A stretch of 56,691 nt of DNA from Streptomyces sp. G44 (GTDB lineage: Bacteria; Actinomycetota; Actinomycetes; Streptomycetales; Streptomycetaceae), in contig NZ_JAFEXF010000024.1 of NCBI RefSeq assembly GCF_016905445.1, positions 1-56,691 on the forward strand. The letters run 5' to 3'. Of the stretch, positions 38,930 through 47,599 are shown in pieces. The position numbers and the translations under genes are program-made. Under the pieces are notes generated by a model that made no database searches, was not told the DNA's origin, and saw nothing but the letters and a program-made list of their open reading frames with translations. How positions within the stretch are numbered: position 1 is the stretch's first letter; every line of letters begins with the position of its first letter.

Positions 38930-39697
38930 GTGAAGCCGAGCAGAGTGATCCGCAGAACGTCCGTGTCCGCTGCCTGTGCCCTCGCCCTGGTGGTCGCCAC
39001 CGCGGGCGCGGCCCTCGCAGACCCGCCTCCGGCCCTGCCCGCGAACGCCGACGCCACCGAGCAGACGTTCCAGCCCGCGTACGACTATGACGGCGACGGC
39101 TGCTACCCGACCCCCGCCATCGCCCCCGACGGCACGGTGAACGGCGGCCTCAAGCCGGGCGGCGCGGTCAACGGCCAGTGCCGCGACGCGAGCGACCTGG
39201 CGAACACCAACGGCTACGCCCGCGCCAAGTGCGACAACGGTTGGTGCGCCGTCCTCTACGGCCTCTACTTCGAGAAGGACCAGGCCGTGCCCGGCAGCGG
39301 ACTCGGCGGTCACCGGCACGACTGGGAGCACGTGGTGGTGTGGGTCAAGGACGGCCGCGCCGAGTACGTCGCCACGTCCGCCCACGGCCGTTTCGACATC
39401 CACCGGCGCGACCGGATCCGCTGGGACGGCACCCACCCGAAGATCGTCTACCACAAGGACGGCATCGGCACGCACTGCTTCCGCCCCGCGAACGCGGCCG
39501 ACGAGCCGCCCGAGAACCACCGCGGCGCCTGGCAGTTCCCCTCCCTCGTCGGCTGGCACGGCTATCCGGCGGGCGTGCGGGAGAAGTTGAGCGCCCACGA
39601 CTTCGGCAGCGCCACCTTCGGCCTGAAGGACGCGAGCTTCCCCGGCCACCTGGCCGCGGCCCTGCCACCCGGCGTGCCCTTCGACGTCAACGCCTGA
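38930..39697 (+). CDS. Secreted NPP1/NLP family (necrosis-inducing-like) protein
   Basis: Predicted 255 residues. Signal peptide VKPSRVIRRTSVS, a hydrophobic core and an Ala-rich cleavage site (AGAALADPP). The heptapeptide GHRHDWE, signature of NLP proteins, is present and followed by HVVVWV, with the usual acidic metal-binding residues. Two pairs of cysteines lie before it (DGDGCY, GQCRD, AKCDNGWC). NLPs bind plant sphingolipids and permeabilise eudicot membranes; bacterial versions occur in plant-associated actinobacteria and are not always toxic. GTG 38930 follows CAGGAG; an earlier GTG at 38912 is less likely. It is next to, but not evidently part of, the siderophore locus. Confidence 0.92.
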   Translation: MKPSRVIRRTSVSAACALALVVATAGAALADPPPALPANADATEQTFQPAYDYDGDGCYPTPAIAPDGTVNGGLKPGGAVNGQCRDASDLANTNGYARAKCDNGWCAVLYGLYFEKDQAVPGSGLGGHRHDWEHVVVWVKDGRAEYVATSAHGRFDIHRRDRIRWDGTHPKIVYHKDGIGTHCFRPANAADEPPENHRGAWQFPSLVGWHGYPAGVREKLSAHDFGSATFGLKDASFPGHLAAALPPGVPFDVNA

Positions 39698-39709
39698 CCG
39701 GGGAGACCC

Positions 39710-41077
39710 TCACCCGACGGCCTCGTCCCTCCGCCGTCGCCACTCCCCCAGCGCGTGGACCCTGTGGTCGTGCTCGAAGCCGGGGCCGAGGGGGCCCACA
39801 CGCTCGTACGCCTCCTCGGTACGCGGGTCGTCGCGCCGGGCCAGTCCCCAGGCGGCCTCAAGGCGTACGAGCTGGTCGTCCTCGGCCAGCAGCGTGAACA
39901 AGGCGTCGGCGACGGCGGGCGCCTGGTCACGGGAAGCGGCGAGGGTCACGACTGCCCCGTGGCGCGCGCTGACGACTGGACTCTCCACGAGCCGGAGCAG
40001 GGCGGCGGTGGCCTCGGCCCGGAGTTCGCCGCCGCCCGGCGCGACGGAGGACGCACTGAGCCGTACCTCCGCGTCCGGGTCACGGAGGAGGGCGAGCAGC
40101 GCGTCCTTGGCCGCCGGTGAGCGCGGGCTCCCCTCGGCGTCGTCGGAGAGGGGATCGGAGAAGAGAAGCGAGGGCACCTGGCGGCGTACGCGGGGGTCCG
40201 GGTGGGCGGCGTGGCGGAGTCCGACGGTCTCCTGCCCGGGGTGTTCGTACTCGGCGAGCACGCCGAGGATTTCGGCGAGCGTCTCGGCGTCCGTCTCCTC
40301 GGTGGCCCAGGCCACGAGGAGTTCGCCCTCCCTCTTCCGCCGGCCGTGGTGCCCGGAGTGCACCAGCGACCGCATCCGCAGGTAGTCCGTCACGAACCGG
40401 CGGTGCGAGGGATCGGGGTGGTGGCGGTGGGCGACCACGGCCGACCAGGTCTCGTCGCTCCGGCGCTGCACGAGGATCCAGCGCGCCGTCGTCCAGTCGA
40501 CGTGGTCCTCGTCCCGCTGCCGGACGGCACGGGCGACCAGTTCGTCGACGGGCGTCAGGACGTGGAAGGCCCATTCGAGCCAGGTGAGGACGGCGCCGTG
40601 CCCGGCCCGTACGACGCGTCCGCCGAGCGAGACCTCCTCGACCCAGTCGTACGCGTCCTCCCGCACCCGGGCCGTGACGGCGGGGCCCCTCGCGCCGGTC
40701 CGGCGCCGCAGCCCTTCGACCGCTCCTGTCCCGTACCAGTCCCGGGCCAGGGCGAGCAGCCGCTCGCGGGCGGTTTGCGGCAGCCGCTCCCGCGCGTCCG
40801 TGCCCAGCAGGTCGACGAGGACCACGGGTGAGCCGCCGTCAACCGCCCGCCACAGAGGCGTCGTCCCGTCCGGCAGCACCCGGTCGGGATCGGCTCCGCC
40901 GTACACCAGCGCTTCGGTGACCGCCTCGTCGTAGGCGGCCACCGCGACGCACAGCCCGGACAGCCCGTCCACCTCCGTGTCCGGGTCCGCGCCGGCGTCC
41001 AGCAGCGCCCGCACCGCGTCGGCGTCCCCCGCCCGCACCGCCGCCATGAGCCGCACACCGAGTCCGTCCCCACCCAT
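39710..41077 (-). CDS. Ankyrin and HEAT repeat protein
   Basis: Predicted 455 residues from ATG 41077, after AAGGGGGCAGGG. The N-terminal 110 residues hold three ankyrin repeats (MAAVRAGDADAVRALLDAGA, then VAVAAYDEAVTEALVYGGAD, then DGTTPLWRAVDGGSP). A middle section with many His and Trp follows (VVAHRHHPDPSHRRFV), and the C-terminal half has HEAT-like repeats (LLALLRDPDAEVRLSASSVA, ALFTLLAEDDQLVRLEAAWG). It is probably a cytoplasmic scaffold that binds a protein partner; no enzyme motif. It converges with the NLP gene 12 bases away. Shares repeat style with the HEAT genes at 41.3-43.1 kb. Confidence 0.82.
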   Translation of the reverse strand: MGGDGLGVRLMAAVRAGDADAVRALLDAGADPDTEVDGLSGLCVAVAAYDEAVTEALVYGGADPDRVLPDGTTPLWRAVDGGSPVVLVDLLGTDARERLPQTARERLLALARDWYGTGAVEGLRRRTGARGPAVTARVREDAYDWVEEVSLGGRVVRAGHGAVLTWLEWAFHVLTPVDELVARAVRQRDEDHVDWTTARWILVQRRSDETWSAVVAHRHHPDPSHRRFVTDYLRMRSLVHSGHHGRRKREGELLVAWATEETDAETLAEILGVLAEYEHPGQETVGLRHAAHPDPRVRRQVPSLLFSDPLSDDAEGSPRSPAAKDALLALLRDPDAEVRLSASSVAPGGGELRAEATAALLRLVESPVVSARHGAVVTLAASRDQAPAVADALFTLLAEDDQLVRLEAAWGLARRDDPRTEEAYERVGPLGPGFEHDHRVHALGEWRRRRDEAVG

Positions 41078-41141
41078 CCCTGCCCCCTTGACGCGAGTGC
41101 CACTGTACGGGCGGCCCGTAAAGGGCATAAAGGACCGACGA

Positions 41142-41306
41142 GCTACCGGGCGGCACGTACCCCCAGGACGTACGTCGCCGTCACGGCGACAGCGCGGTCC
41201 CCGTCACGGGAGAGATCCGCGAGGGCACGCGCCGCCGTGGCACCCGGGATCTCGGCGAGCGCCTCTGCCAGTCGCCGCCGACGCGCGGACGAGCCGGGGG
41301 TGTTCT
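41142..41306 (-). pseudogene. Duplicated 3' end of the MerR-HEAT gene
   Basis: 165 bases nearly identical (three differences) to 41350-41514, the 3' end of the next gene including its stop codon. The frame remains open over this fragment and encodes the last 55 or so residues, but it has no start or promoter. Flanks are also alike (GACGCGAGTGCCAC before the fragment, GACGCGAATGCCAC between the copies), so the duplicated unit is about 210 bases in tandem. Confidence 0.85.
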
Positions 41307-41350
41307 AGACGCGAATGCCACGCAAGGGCAGCCCACAAGGGGACGGCACG

Positions 41351-42361
41351 CTACCGGGCGGCACGTACCCCCAGGACGTACGTCGCCGTCACGGCGACAG
41401 CGCGGTCCCCGTCACGGGAGAGATCCGCGAGGACACGCGCCGCCGTGGCACCCGGGATCTCGGCGAGCGCCTCCGCCAGCCGCCGCCGACGCGCGGACGA
41501 GCCGGGGGTGTTCTCCCCGAGGCGGCCGACGAGGCCGGTGGCGATCTCGTCCGCTAGTGCGGGGCCGCTGCCCGCCAGCGCGCTCAGCGCGTCGGCGGCG
41601 TCGACGTCGTTCGTCATCTCGACGACCATGTCGATGAGCGTGGGGACCGCCTCGGCCACGCCACGCGCCCCGAGCGCCGTCGCCGCGTGCCTGCGGACCA
41701 CGGCGTCGGAGTGCGCGAGGGCGTCCCGCAGCAGTGCGGTCGCCTCGTCGCCCGGAAGCTCGGCGATGGCCTGGACGGCACGTTCGCGCACCTCGGCCGC
41801 CGGAGCGCCGAGGGCCTCGGCCAGCAGGGGTGATCCCTCGTCGCCCGACTGCGCCAGCGCCCAGCGAAGGGCACCGGCGACGTTCGGGTCCGTCTCGCTC
41901 AGGGCCGCCTCGACCAGCGCTTCCACCGGCACCGGGACTTCTCCGGCCGCGGACAGGGCCGCGCGCTGGCGTTGCTCGGGGCTCCTCGACGCCAGTGCCT
42001 GAAGGAGGGCGACGGTCAGCAGGACGTCCTCCCAGCCGTCCGGTTCCGCGGCACCGATCCGGCGGAGCCGGGTGAGCAACTCCGTCTCGGCCGCGATGCG
42101 TTCACGCGTGCGGCGGATGAGGTCGTCGACGAGCCCCGTGGGCGTGAAGCCCGGGTCGTCGAGCGCGCGCCCGACGTCACGCAGCGAGAGCCCCAGCGAC
42201 CTGAGGCTCTCGATGTGGAAGATCCGCCGGATGTCCTCGTCGCGGTACTCCCGGTAGCCGCCGCCGGTACGGCCCGTCGGCCGCACCAGACCGAGCGTCT
42301 CGTAGTGCCTGAGCATCCGGGCGCTGACCCCGGACCGCCGTGCCACCTCACCGATCAACAC
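41351..42361 (-). CDS. MerR-type regulator with C-terminal HEAT repeats
   Basis: Predicted 336 residues from GTG 42361 (VLIGEVARRSGVSARMLRHY). The MerR winged helix (1-70) has the recognition helix and wing YETLGLVRPTGRTGGGYREY, then the dimer helix to about residue 120. The remaining 210 residues are HEAT repeats (LRDALAHSDAVVRRHAATAL, AEALGAPAAEVRERAVQAIA) in place of a small ligand-binding domain. It overlaps the upstream HEAT gene by 14 bases, so they are coupled. MerR proteins usually twist their own promoter; a dyad lies in front of the HEAT gene. Ligand unknown; partner sensing by HEAT contacts is a guess. Its 3' end is duplicated next door. Confidence 0.88.
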   Translation of the reverse strand: MLIGEVARRSGVSARMLRHYETLGLVRPTGRTGGGYREYRDEDIRRIFHIESLRSLGLSLRDVGRALDDPGFTPTGLVDDLIRRTRERIAAETELLTRLRRIGAAEPDGWEDVLLTVALLQALASRSPEQRQRAALSAAGEVPVPVEALVEAALSETDPNVAGALRWALAQSGDEGSPLLAEALGAPAAEVRERAVQAIAELPGDEATALLRDALAHSDAVVRRHAATALGARGVAEAVPTLIDMVVEMTNDVDAADALSALAGSGPALADEIATGLVGRLGENTPGSSARRRRLAEALAEIPGATAARVLADLSRDGDRAVAVTATYVLGVRAAR

Positions 42362-43052
42362 TGCCTGTCCCCCACTCCTCCGTGCCCGCGCCGCCGAGGG
42401 CGACGACACGTTTCGCCTCCTCGATCACGCACGCGAATCCGGCGTCCGGGTCGCGCGCCAGCCGTTCCGTGGCGAGCGCGTGCGCGCGTACGTCCGGGTC
42501 GGGATCCGTCGTCGCGGCCCGCAGAACCGGTGCGATCACGTCCCCGAGCGCGATCAGCGCCCGGCTGAGGCTCAGGTGCGTGTCACGGTCACCGCGCCCG
42601 AACTGTGTCGACAGTACTGCCGCCAGCCCGCGTTCCTCGCCTTCGGGCACGAGCACGACCGCCGCCCGCCACGCGCTCCGCGCCACCTCGGCGTCGGCAT
42701 CGGCGAGCAGCGCCCTGGTGATCGCCGGCCACGCCGCGCGATCCCCGATCTTGGACAGGGTGTGCAGCGCCTGACTGCGCGCCTGCGGACAGTCCGAACG
42801 GACCTCGCGGACGAGACGCGGTACCGTCAGCGCCGCCGGGTGGCGGGTGAGCGCCCACGTGAGCGTCTCCCGCACGGAGAAATCGGGCTCGACCGCGCAC
42901 CGTTCGATGAGCTTGTCGACGCACTGCGGGTCGGGGCTCGCGCCGACGGCGAGCGCCGCGCGCAGCCGCACGGACGAGCGGCTGTCCTCCAGGCCTGGCA
43001 GCGGCCCTCGGGGAGCGCGCTGCGTCTGTGTGTCCGGTCTCGGCTGGGTCAT
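42348..43052 (-). CDS. HEAT-repeat protein, partner of the MerR-HEAT regulator
   Basis: Predicted 234 residues from ATG 43052. Four or five HEAT repeats are visible (RLRAALAVGASPDPQCVDKL, VRETLTWALTRHPAALTVPR, ARSQALHTLSKIGDRAAWPA). The first gene of a two-gene unit with the MerR-HEAT regulator, with which it overlaps. Since both partners carry the same fold, they may form a hetero-solenoid that controls DNA binding. No enzymatic motif. The upstream region has a dyad TTGTCAC/GTGTCAA. Confidence 0.82.
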   Translation of the reverse strand: MTQPRPDTQTQRAPRGPLPGLEDSRSSVRLRAALAVGASPDPQCVDKLIERCAVEPDFSVRETLTWALTRHPAALTVPRLVREVRSDCPQARSQALHTLSKIGDRAAWPAITRALLADADAEVARSAWRAAVVLVPEGEERGLAAVLSTQFGRGDRDTHLSLSRALIALGDVIAPVLRAATTDPDPDVRAHALATERLARDPDAGFACVIEEAKRVVALGGAGTEEWGTGSVDR

Positions 43053-43084
43053 CGGGACCACCTCCTCGCCCCGCAGTGAAGACG

Positions 43085-43099
43085 TTGTCACCGTGTCAA
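43085..43099. promoter_or_regulatory. Candidate MerR-type operator upstream of the HEAT gene
   Basis: TTGTCACCGTGTCAA is an imperfect 7-1-7 palindrome in front of the HEAT/MerR pair, about 33 bases from the start codon. Low confidence; based only on symmetry and place. Confidence 0.35.
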
Positions 43100-43210
43100 G
43101 GTCAAACGGGGCAACCGCCGGGCATGCTGAGGTGCACACAGCGGCGGCCGAAGCAGCCCGCCGGAGCGGTCGCCCCGCAGTACTCGCCCCCGTGCCCCCG
43201 GAGAGTGACC

Positions 43211-44245
43211 TTGCGCAGTCTGACCTTCGTCATCGGTACGGGCCGCAGCGGCTCCACCGCGCTGTCCCGCGTCCTCAACGCCCACCCCGGCATCCTCAGC
43301 CTCAACGAGTACATGGCATCGGTCGGTGACGCGGCTTTCCCCGCGGGCGAGTTGACGGGCGCGGAGTTCTGGGAGGCCCTCTTCCGGCCCACCCCCTACT
43401 TCACGAACATGATCCGCAGCGGGGTGCCGATGCCGGAGTTCCTCTACACGCGCCGCCCGGGGCGGTACGCGGCGGAGACCACCGGCATCCCCGCGCTCTC
43501 CCTCATGGTGCTGCCCCACCTCACCGACGACCCCGACGGCCTCCTCGACGAGATCCGCGCGGCGGTCGTCGACTGGCCCGGCCGTGCCGCCGCCGGGCAC
43601 CATGAAGCGCTCTTCGAGCTGCTCTGCGCACGGTTCGGGCACACCGCCGTCGTGGAGCGTTCCGGCTACTCGACGGGGTGGGCGCCGGGGCTGCGGGCCA
43701 CCTTCCCGTACGCCAGGTTCGTGCACCTCTACCGGGACGGACCGGACTGCGCCCTGTCGATGAGCCGCCACCCGGGCTACCGCACGATCACCTTGATGCG
43801 CGAGATCAAGGAGCGGACGGGCGTCGAGGACTTCGGCGAGCTGACGGCCGAGCACGTACGCTCCCTGCCGCCGGACCTGGCCCCGCTGCTCGAAGCGCGC
43901 TTCGACCCCTCCCTCGTGCGTGACCGGGTCTTCCCTCTGCGGCGGTTCGGCGCCCTGTGGTCCGAACTCGTCACGGAGGGCGCGCGTTTCCTCGCCGGCC
44001 TGCCCGCCGCGCAGGGCATGACACTGGCCTACGAAGACCTCCTCGACGCCCCCCGGAAGGAACTGACCAGCCTCGCCGCGTTCACCGGCGTCGCCCCGTG
44101 TCCGCGGTGGCTGGACGGCGCGTGCGCCTTGCTGGACGACAGCCGCCGCGGCTCCGCCCGCAGGCAGCTGGCGCCCGCCGAACTCGACGACTTGCTGAAG
44201 AGCTGCGCTCCGGGCACCCAAGCCCTGGAGGAGAACCGGAGTTGA
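43211..44245 (+). CDS. Sulfotransferase-family protein
   Basis: Predicted 344 residues. The PAPS 5'-phosphosulfate loop reads VIGTGRSGSTALSRVL at the N-terminus; the 3'-phosphate region is VHLYRDGPDCALSMSRHPG. These are the two key sites of P-loop sulfotransferases, which move sulfate from PAPS to an alcohol, amine or sugar. The acceptor cannot be predicted. Start: TTG 43211 has GGAGAG at proper distance; GTG 43205 overlaps that site. It stands alone, not with other sulfate genes, and is convergent with the TetR gene. Confidence 0.85.
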   Translation: MRSLTFVIGTGRSGSTALSRVLNAHPGILSLNEYMASVGDAAFPAGELTGAEFWEALFRPTPYFTNMIRSGVPMPEFLYTRRPGRYAAETTGIPALSLMVLPHLTDDPDGLLDEIRAAVVDWPGRAAAGHHEALFELLCARFGHTAVVERSGYSTGWAPGLRATFPYARFVHLYRDGPDCALSMSRHPGYRTITLMREIKERTGVEDFGELTAEHVRSLPPDLAPLLEARFDPSLVRDRVFPLRRFGALWSELVTEGARFLAGLPAAQGMTLAYEDLLDAPRKELTSLAAFTGVAPCPRWLDGACALLDDSRRGSARRQLAPAELDDLLKSCAPGTQALEENRS

Positions 44246-44291
44246 CGGCACGGCGGGCCGGCACATGCGGCGTGTCGGGCGCCCCCGCGCC

Positions 44292-45026
44292 TCACTCCCC
44301 GGCGGGGATCCTGCCGCGTACATCCTCGAAGAGATTCCGCATCGCCATGCGGAAGATCTCGGCCTGGTGGCCGCCGAGGAATGAGGTGTGGCCGAACACC
44401 TCCAGGACCACCAGGCCGTGCATGTGCCCCCACGCGCTCATGAGCAGGGCGGTGGCCGGTGGCGGGAGGTCGCCCAGACCGCCCGGTGGCAGCTGGGCCA
44501 GGTGTGCCCGGAGCGGTGCGGAGAGGGTGGGGGTGTCGGCGGCGGCCAGCTGCGCCGCAGTGAACCCGTCGAACATCTCGCGTTCGAAGACCGCGCTCAT
44601 CCGCCGCATCGCCTGGGTGGTCGGGCCCTCGACGGGCGCCGTGTAGTACCGCAGCGGCGTTCCGTACAGGAGCTGGAACCGCTCGGGATGGGTGAGGGCC
44701 CAGTGGCGATACCCCTCGGCCGCGGCCACCAGACGCGGCAGGGCCGGGTCGCCCGGCGCGGCGTCCACGGCGGTCCGCACGGCGTCCGCCAAGTCGTCGT
44801 ATCCCTTGGTGACGAGTGCCGTCACGAGGTCGTCCCGGCTCGGGAAGTAGTGGTAGAGCGCCTGCACGGTCATGCCGAGGCTCCGGGCGACCGCGCGCAG
44901 GGACAGGGCGGCGGCGCCGTGCTCGGCGATGTGGGCCTCGGCGGCGTCCAGGATCTCCCGGGTGGCGGCGGCCCGACGCCGCTGGCGCAGGGTGGGCGGG
45001 GCGGCTGCGGCTCGGTCTGCGGGCAT
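44292..45026 (-). CDS. TetR/AcrR-family repressor, divergent from the MMPL transporter
   Basis: Predicted 244 residues from ATG 45026. The N-terminal helix-turn-helix contains ILDAAEAHIAEHGAAALSLR and MTVQALYHYFPSRDDLV. The C-terminal domain includes HWALTHPERFQLLYGTPLR, typical of the WHG subgroup of TetR regulators, and forms the ligand pocket and dimer face. It is divergent from the MMPL gene, with dyads between, so it probably represses the transporter until a ligand (perhaps a lipid or drug moved by it) binds. The longer frame upstream has no similarity and is ignored. Confidence 0.9.
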   Translation of the reverse strand: MPADRAAAAPPTLRQRRRAAATREILDAAEAHIAEHGAAALSLRAVARSLGMTVQALYHYFPSRDDLVTALVTKGYDDLADAVRTAVDAAPGDPALPRLVAAAEGYRHWALTHPERFQLLYGTPLRYYTAPVEGPTTQAMRRMSAVFEREMFDGFTAAQLAAADTPTLSAPLRAHLAQLPPGGLGDLPPPATALLMSAWGHMHGLVVLEVFGHTSFLGGHQAEIFRMAMRNLFEDVRGRIPAGE

Positions 45027-45081
45027 GTGACGACCGTACGACGACAGCTCCCGCGTTCCATCGCGAAGTTGCGGGCTGTGA

Positions 45082-45108
45082 GGAAAATCTAACACTGCCA
45101 AATCTTCC
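45082..45108. promoter_or_regulatory. Candidate TetR operator dyads
   Basis: GGAAAATCT and AAATCTTCC are inverted arms matching at seven of nine positions around nine bases. A second, tighter dyad (CGACGC / GCGTCG) follows at 45109-45127. Both lie between the TetR and MMPL genes. Confidence 0.4.
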
Positions 45109-45266
45109 GACGCCTCGCTAGCGTCGTCAGCGGCGACGAGGGGCTCACCCCGCACCGCTCACCCCTCGTGCCGCTCACCCCTGAATCAACTCCCGCCGCA
45201 GCGTGCCGTTTTCACGCCCCCGGCCGCATGAACGAACGCACCGCGAGAACGCAAAGGAGATCGTGC

Positions 45267-47507
45267 GTGTTTGAACGCATAGCCGAACTGGCGATCCGCC
45301 GGTCCCGGCTGGTACTCGCCCTCACCGTCGTGGCGGTGGCCCTCATGGGCGTCCTGGGCGCCGGTGCCTTCGGGAAGCTGCTGGGCGGCGGTTTCGACAA
45401 TCCGGCCTCCCAGTCCTCCCGGGCCAGGAACATCATCGACGAGAAGTTCGGCGGGGAGACGAACCTGGTGCTGCTGGTCCGCACCGCCGAGGGCCGCGTC
45501 GACGACCCGGCCGCCGAGCGGCACGGGCGGGCCCTGGTGTCCGGCCTCAGGAAGGAGCCGGACCTCGACAACGTCGTCTCGTACTGGGACACGAAAGGCC
45601 CCGACCTCCGCTCCAGGGACGGCCGCGAGGCCCTGGTGCTCGCCCGGGTGAAGGGCGACGACACGGAGCGGCAGGAGAACGCCAAGGGCATCATCGACGA
45701 CCACGCGGGACCGTACGAGGGCGCGCTCACGGTCAAGGCCGGCGGCAGCACCGGCGTGAGCCACGAGATGGGGCCGCAGACCGGGAAGGACCTCGTCCTG
45801 GCGGAGAGCATCGCCGTGCCGCTGATCCTCCTGCTGCTCCTGGTCGTCTTCGGCACCGTGGTCTCCGCGCTGCTGCCGCTGGCCATCGCGCTCATCGCCG
45901 TCGTGGGCGTCTTCGCCCAGCTCTTCCTGCTCGGCGGTGTCACCGACGTCTCCGTCTTCGCGATCAATCTGACGACGGCACTCGGCCTCGGACTCGGCGT
46001 CGACTACGGCCTGTTGATGATCAGCCGGTTCCGGGAGGAGCTCGCGTCCGGGGCGAGCGTGGAGGACGCCGTCCGCAGGACGATGAGCACCGCCGGCCGT
46101 ACGGTCGCGTTCTCCGCGGCGACCGTGGCGGCCGCGCTCGCCGCGCTCATGGTGTTCCCGCAGTACTTCCTCCGCTCGTTCGGCTACTCCGGGGTCGGCG
46201 TCGTCGTCCTCGCCGCCCTGGCCACCTTGTTCGTGATGCCGGCCCTGCTCAACGTCCTCGGGCACCGGGTCGACAGCGGGCGGATGCCATGGGCGAGGCG
46301 CAAGCGCTCCGGGCCGGGGGCGGTCGGGTGGGGCCGGCTCGCCCGTATCGTCATGCGGCGGCCCGCGCTCACCGCGCTGCCGGTCCTCGCGGTGCTGCTG
46401 GCGGCGGCGAGCCCGCTCCTCGGCATCAGCTTCGGCACGGCGGACGAACGCGTACTGCCCGAGGGCTCGGAGAGCCGCCAGGTCTCGGTGTCGCTGCGGG
46501 AGAATTTCCACGGCAACGACGCAGCGGCCCTCCGTGTCGTCATCGACGAGCCGCTGGCCAAGGCCCCGCTGCGGGCGTACGCGGCCGAGCTGTCGCGGCT
46601 CGACGGTGTCGCCCGCGTCGAGACCAGCGCGGGGGTCTACTCCGGCGGGCGGACCGAGGCGACCGGGCCCGGCAACGCGACGCTCGGCCGCGCCACCGCG
46701 CAGCAGCTCAACGTGGTGAGCTCCCTGACACCGAAGTCGGACGCGGCCGGGGACCTGGTCGAGGAGGTCAGGACGGCCGCGCCGCCTGCCGGGACGCACC
46801 CGCTGGTGGGCGGGGCCGACGCCGAACTGGTCGACTCCAACGACTCCATCGGCGGCAAGCTCCCGCTCGTCCTTGGCCTGATCGCCGTCACCACCTTCCT
46901 CCTCCTCTTCCTCTTCACCGGCAGCGTCGTGCAGCCGCTGCGTGCGCTGCTGCTCAACATGATCAGCCTGGGGGCGACGCTCGGCGTCATGACCTGGATC
47001 TTCCAGGACGGCAACCTCTCCTCGCTGCTCGGCTTCACGCCGCAGCCGATGGAGACGTCGATGACGGTGCTCATGTTCTGCGTCGCCTTCGGCCTCTCCA
47101 TGGACTACGAGGTGTTCGTCACCAGCCGGATCAAGGAACTCCACGAACTGGGCGAGGACAGCGCATCCGCCGTGGCCAACGGCCTCGGGCACACCGGACG
47201 CGTCGTCAGCGCGGCGGCCTTCCTGCTCGCGGTGAGCTTCTTCGCCTTCGGCACGGCCGAGATCAGTTTCCTGCAACTGTTCGGTCTGGGCAGCGGGCTC
47301 GCCGTCCTCATCGACGCCCTCGTGGTGCGTGGCGTCCTGCTGCCCGCCGCGATGCGCCTGCTGGGCCGCTCGGCGTGGTACGCACCGGGCTTCCTGCGGA
47401 AGTTCCACGCGCGGTTCGGCCTCAGCGAGGGAGCCCCCGATCCGTCGGCCGCTCCGGAACCGGCGGCGCCGCCCCCTCCGTTCGCGCGGAGCTCGACGAG
47501 GGGCTGA
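45267..47507 (+). CDS. MMPL-family (RND) transporter
   Basis: Predicted 746 residues from GTG 45267 after AAGGAGA. Two repeats each with one helix, an extracellular domain and five helices give about twelve membrane spans. Proton-relay Asp-Tyr pairs are in GLGVDYGLLMISRF and GLSMDYEVFVTSRI, characteristic of MmpL/YdfJ proteins. Such transporters export lipids, siderophores or drugs. The C-terminus is a Pro/Ala tail (PDPSAAPEPAAPPPP). Divergent from a TetR gene that probably controls it. It carries no iron box, so a role with the siderophore is unsupported. Confidence 0.94.
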   Translation: MFERIAELAIRRSRLVLALTVVAVALMGVLGAGAFGKLLGGGFDNPASQSSRARNIIDEKFGGETNLVLLVRTAEGRVDDPAAERHGRALVSGLRKEPDLDNVVSYWDTKGPDLRSRDGREALVLARVKGDDTERQENAKGIIDDHAGPYEGALTVKAGGSTGVSHEMGPQTGKDLVLAESIAVPLILLLLLVVFGTVVSALLPLAIALIAVVGVFAQLFLLGGVTDVSVFAINLTTALGLGLGVDYGLLMISRFREELASGASVEDAVRRTMSTAGRTVAFSAATVAAALAALMVFPQYFLRSFGYSGVGVVVLAALATLFVMPALLNVLGHRVDSGRMPWARRKRSGPGAVGWGRLARIVMRRPALTALPVLAVLLAAASPLLGISFGTADERVLPEGSESRQVSVSLRENFHGNDAAALRVVIDEPLAKAPLRAYAAELSRLDGVARVETSAGVYSGGRTEATGPGNATLGRATAQQLNVVSSLTPKSDAAGDLVEEVRTAAPPAGTHPLVGGADAELVDSNDSIGGKLPLVLGLIAVTTFLLLFLFTGSVVQPLRALLLNMISLGATLGVMTWIFQDGNLSSLLGFTPQPMETSMTVLMFCVAFGLSMDYEVFVTSRIKELHELGEDSASAVANGLGHTGRVVSAAAFLLAVSFFAFGTAEISFLQLFGLGSGLAVLIDALVVRGVLLPAAMRLLGRSAWYAPGFLRKFHARFGLSEGAPDPSAAPEPAAPPPPFARSSTRG

Positions 47508-47527
47508 CCTCCGCGAGCCCTCCAGTC

Positions 47528-47565
47528 GTGGGCCCGTCTCTCCGTCCCCCGGGAGGCGGGCCCAC
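47528..47565. terminator. Bidirectional terminator after MMPL and PepSY genes
   Basis: GTGGGCCCG and CGGGCCCAC form a nine-base stem with a 20-base loop containing a further short stem. It lies between the two convergent stops. Confidence 0.7.
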
Positions 47566-47599
47566 ACCACGCCACGCGAGCTCCGCCGACCTGCCGCGG

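Noticed and set aside
45267..47507. The MMPL protein as siderophore exporter
   Set aside because: No iron box, own TetR regulator, and more than 6 kb from the locus, which already has an ABC exporter.
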